A stretch of DNA of 8,983 nt from Planctomycetota bacterium (lineage in GTDB: Bacteria; Planctomycetota; Phycisphaerae; Sedimentisphaerales; SM23-30): assembly GCA_022705365.1 (NCBI GenBank), contig JAKJEP010000012.1, positions 1 through 8,983 of the forward strand. Direction: 5' to 3'. Of the stretch, positions 6,845 to 8,983 are shown one piece after another. A program made the position numbers and the translations under genes. Position 1 is the first letter of the stretch, and each line of letters starts with the position of its first letter. Under the pieces are notes generated by a model. That model was given only the letters and a program-made list of their open reading frames with translations. It searched no databases and was not told where the DNA came from.

Positions 6845-8518
6845 CTATTTGAGTTTGAGCTGTTTGTATTTGCCGCGGCGGTGGGCGACGCGGTCGGGGG
6901 ATTCGGCCTGGACTTTTTCCTCGTAGGCGGCGAAGTTGCCCTGGAACCAGAGGATTTTGCCGCTGCCTTCGAAGATGAGCAGGTGGGTGCAGATGCGGTC
7001 GAGGAAGAAGCGGTCATGACTGATGACCATGGCGCAGCCCTGGAAGTCGATGATGGCCTGTTCGAGGACGCGCATGGTGTCCACGTCGAGGTCGTTGGTC
7101 GGTTCGTCGAGGAGCAGGAGGTTGCCGCCGTAGCGGAGCATCTTGGCCAGGTGGATGCGGTTGCGCTCGCCGCCGGAACATTCGGAGGTTTTTTTCTGCT
7201 GCTGGGCGCCGCGAAAATTGAAGCGGGCGACATAGGCGCGGGAGGCGATGGAGGCGCCGCCGACGTCGATGGTATCTTTGCCGCCGGTGATTTCCTCGAA
7301 GATCGTTTTGGAGTTGTCCAGGGCGTCGCGGTGCTGGTCCACATAGCCGATGGCGACGGTGGAGCCGATTTCGATGGTACCGGAGTCGGGTTGTTCCTGT
7401 TTGGTAATCAGGCGGAAAAGGGTGGTTTTGCCAATGCCGTTGGGGCCGATGACGCCGACGATGGCGTTTTTAGGCAGGTCAAAGGAGCAGTTTTCGAGGA
7501 GGCGTGTGCCGTTATAGCCTTTGCAGACATTCTGGAAGGTGAGAACCTTGTCGCCCAGATGGGGGCCGGTGGGGATCTGGATGAGGACATCGCTGCGGGC
7601 GTCGATGGCGGCCTGGCCGGCCATTTTTTCGTAGGCGTTGATCCGGGCCTGGTTTTTCTGGTTGCGGGCACGGACGGAGGTGTTGATCCAGTCCAGTTCC
7701 CGGGTGAGGGTTTTCTGCCGCTGGGATTCCTTTTTCTCGGCGATGCGGAGGAGTTCGGCCTTTTGTTTGAGCCAGGAGGAGTAGTTGCCCTCGAAGGGCA
7801 GGCCGCAGGCGTTTTCCAGTTCAAGAATCCACTTGGTGATGTTGTCAAGGAAGTAGCGGTCGTGGGTGACGATGATGACGGTGCCGTGGTAGTCGCGGAG
7901 GGCGGTTTCCAGCCACTGGACGGTTTCGGCGTCGAGGTGGTTGGTGGGTTCGTCCAAAAGTAGGAGGTCGGGTTTTTCGAGCAGGGCCATGCAGAGGGCG
8001 ACGCGGCGCCGTTCACCGCCGGAGAGCTGCCCGACCGGGGCGTCATCGGGCGGCAGGACCAGGGCATCGGAAACGATATCCATAAAACGGTCGGTTTCCC
8101 AGCCTTCGCAGGCATCGATTTTGTCCTGGAGGGTACCCATTTCTTCGAGCAGTTTGTCCATATCGTCGCCCGGCTGGGGGTCGGCGAGCCGTTCGGAGAT
8201 GGCGTTGAACCGCTCGACCATGTCGAGGGTGGGCTTGATGGCGGTCTGGAGGTTTTGGCGGACGGTTTTATCCAGTTCGAGCTGGGGTTCCTGGGCAACG
8301 TAGCGGAGCTTCATTTTGGGGGAAAGTTTGGTTTCGCCCTGGAAATCGGTGTCGAGGCCGGCCATGATGCGCAGCAGGGTGCTTTTGCCGGAGCCGTTTT
8401 CGCCGATGACGCCGATCTTGGCGCCGTAGAAGAAAGAGAGGGAGATGTCGCGGAGAACGACCTTGTCGCCATAACTTTTACCGACATTACGCATTTCAAA
8501 GACAAACTGGGGAGGCAT
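6845..8518 (-). CDS. ettA: Energy-dependent translational throttle protein EttA (ABC-F ATPase)
   Basis: At 557 residues it has nearly the length of E. coli EttA (555) and is collinear with it throughout. Domain 1 has Walker A GENGSGKST (39-47), signature LSGGE (165-169) and Walker B LLLLDEPTNHLD with catalytic E190. The following GNYSSWL segment and charged linker (about 240-300) and PTGPHLGDKVL lead into domain 2, with Walker A GPNGIGKTT (358-366), signature CSGGE (447-451) and DEPTNDLD with E472. The C-terminus is basic (GKYKQLKLK). The protein binds the ribosomal E site and gates the first elongation step according to ATP/ADP level; it has no transmembrane part. Start ATG at 8518, with AAAGGA (8529-8534) 10 nt upstream. 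The signature Cys447 in place of Leu is a mild oddity. It is convergent with the glycosyltransferase (60 bp gap, no clear terminator seen). Confidence 0.96.
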   Translation of the reverse strand: MPPQFVFEMRNVGKSYGDKVVLRDISLSFFYGAKIGVIGENGSGKSTLLRIMAGLDTDFQGETKLSPKMKLRYVAQEPQLELDKTVRQNLQTAIKPTLDMVERFNAISERLADPQPGDDMDKLLEEMGTLQDKIDACEGWETDRFMDIVSDALVLPPDDAPVGQLSGGERRRVALCMALLEKPDLLLLDEPTNHLDAETVQWLETALRDYHGTVIIVTHDRYFLDNITKWILELENACGLPFEGNYSSWLKQKAELLRIAEKKESQRQKTLTRELDWINTSVRARNQKNQARINAYEKMAGQAAIDARSDVLIQIPTGPHLGDKVLTFQNVCKGYNGTRLLENCSFDLPKNAIVGVIGPNGIGKTTLFRLITKQEQPDSGTIEIGSTVAIGYVDQHRDALDNSKTIFEEITGGKDTIDVGGASIASRAYVARFNFRGAQQQKKTSECSGGERNRIHLAKMLRYGGNLLLLDEPTNDLDVDTMRVLEQAIIDFQGCAMVISHDRFFLDRICTHLLIFEGSGKILWFQGNFAAYEEKVQAESPDRVAHRRGKYKQLKLK

Positions 8519-8639
8519 TTATGCTGATTCCTTTATCATTTGAGTAAACGGTTCTATTTTACAGAGCGTGAAATCAAATTCCCGGATGGTGAATGGGGGA
8601 TTTCCCTTTGGTATCGTACCCTCACTAAACAAAAAAGAT

Positions 8640-8983
8640 TTATCGGCGTTGGGCAATCGCTCCCACGATCGGATTGACGAAATTCGGGATCATTTTATCG
8701 ATCATGATGTCCGTGCAGAGCTGGCGCTGGTACTGGTAGGACTCCAGGCTGGAGAAGCTCCGGACGGGAGTGGGATACTGGCGGATGGAAAGATACAGAC
8801 TTAGTTGATCTTCCTCTTTGAATTTGCCGGTGCGGACCTGGTAGGCGCCGGTGCGGGATTCGAAGGAAATCCGGGCCTGGAGGCGGCAGTCGTCGGACAG
8901 CCCGATCAGGATGGCCGGGTCAAAGCCCAGGGGGCTGGCATGGGGCAGATCGAGCAGGGAGGCAAAGGGGGTGTTCCGGTAGA
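8640..8983 (-). CDS. C-terminal part of an unidentified protein (5' partial)
   Basis: The minus strand has an open frame from the window edge (first full codon 8981-8979) to the TAA at 8642-8640, 113 residues. I do not recognise the family. Codon use is GC-rich at third positions like the neighbours. The protein is amphipathic and reads like a folded beta-rich region (LQARISFESRTGAYQVRTG, then LSLYLSIRQYP) ending in a helical tail with NFVNPIVGAIAQRR. It has no transmembrane helix in the visible part. It lies 121 bp upstream of ettA on the same strand; no convincing terminator separates them, so co-transcription is possible. The plus-strand frame at 8568-8804 is its shadow. Confidence 0.65.
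   Translation of the reverse strand, partial: YRNTPFASLLDLPHASPLGFDPAILIGLSDDCRLQARISFESRTGAYQVRTGKFKEEDQLSLYLSIRQYPTPVRSFSSLESYQYQRQLCTDIMIDKMIPNFVNPIVGAIAQRR

Noticed and set aside
6881..7963. 360-codon plus-strand frame over ettA
   Set aside because: Antisense shadow of a highly conserved ABC-F gene; composition is Gly/Ala/Val/Asp-rich, as expected for such frames in GC-rich DNA.
8571..8612. Hairpin AAATTCCC/GGGGATTT upstream of ettA as a terminator
   Set aside because: On the coding (minus) strand it has an A-C mismatch and is not followed by a T-run.

Overview
The window looks like a chromosomal piece of a free-living, moderately GC-rich bacterium. The gene content fits the PVC/Planctomycetota side of the tree: a large clan GH-A glycosidase with a family-9-like carbohydrate-binding tail, a GT39-like polytopic glycosyltransferase, a B12-binding radical SAM enzyme, and dispersed CACGGCT-type palindromic repeats. 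That assignment is an inference; no marker gene settles it.

Layout. Positions 1-2229 (+) hold the 3' part of a secreted-type glycoside hydrolase, which ends at a bidirectional hairpin terminator (2289-2319). Positions 2230-2809 hold no convincing protein gene, but on the minus strand there is a coherent small transcription unit: a sigma70-like promoter (2458-2486), about 160 nt of structured sequence, and the shared terminator. Its middle contains 18 nt that match the loop C region of 5S rRNA at 17 positions, so it is either a divergent stand-alone 5S rRNA gene or another structured small RNA. Next comes a minus-strand remnant (2810-3343) of a membrane glycosyltransferase. It lacks the N-terminal two thirds of the protein and is cut off exactly at an imperfect 59-bp direct repeat with an internal palindrome (3336-3449).

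Positions 3462-4841 (-) encode a complete B12-binding radical SAM protein. Diverging from it across about 240 bp is a complete GT39/ArnT-like membrane glycosyltransferase (5081-6784, +), whose C-terminal domain is clearly paralogous to the remnant at 2810-3343. Converging on it is ettA (6845-8518, -), the ABC-F translation factor and the most secure identification in the window. Upstream of ettA on the same strand is the C-terminal end of an unidentified protein (8640-8983, -) that runs off the window.

The glycosidase, the lipid-linked-type glycosyltransferases and the radical SAM enzyme suggest envelope or polysaccharide metabolism, but they lie on different strands and are not one operon. 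ettA is housekeeping. The main points for a second look are the candidate small RNA/5S-like gene, the truncated glycosyltransferase paralogue, and the repeat at its breakpoint. No CRISPR array, transposase, tRNA or defence system was seen.
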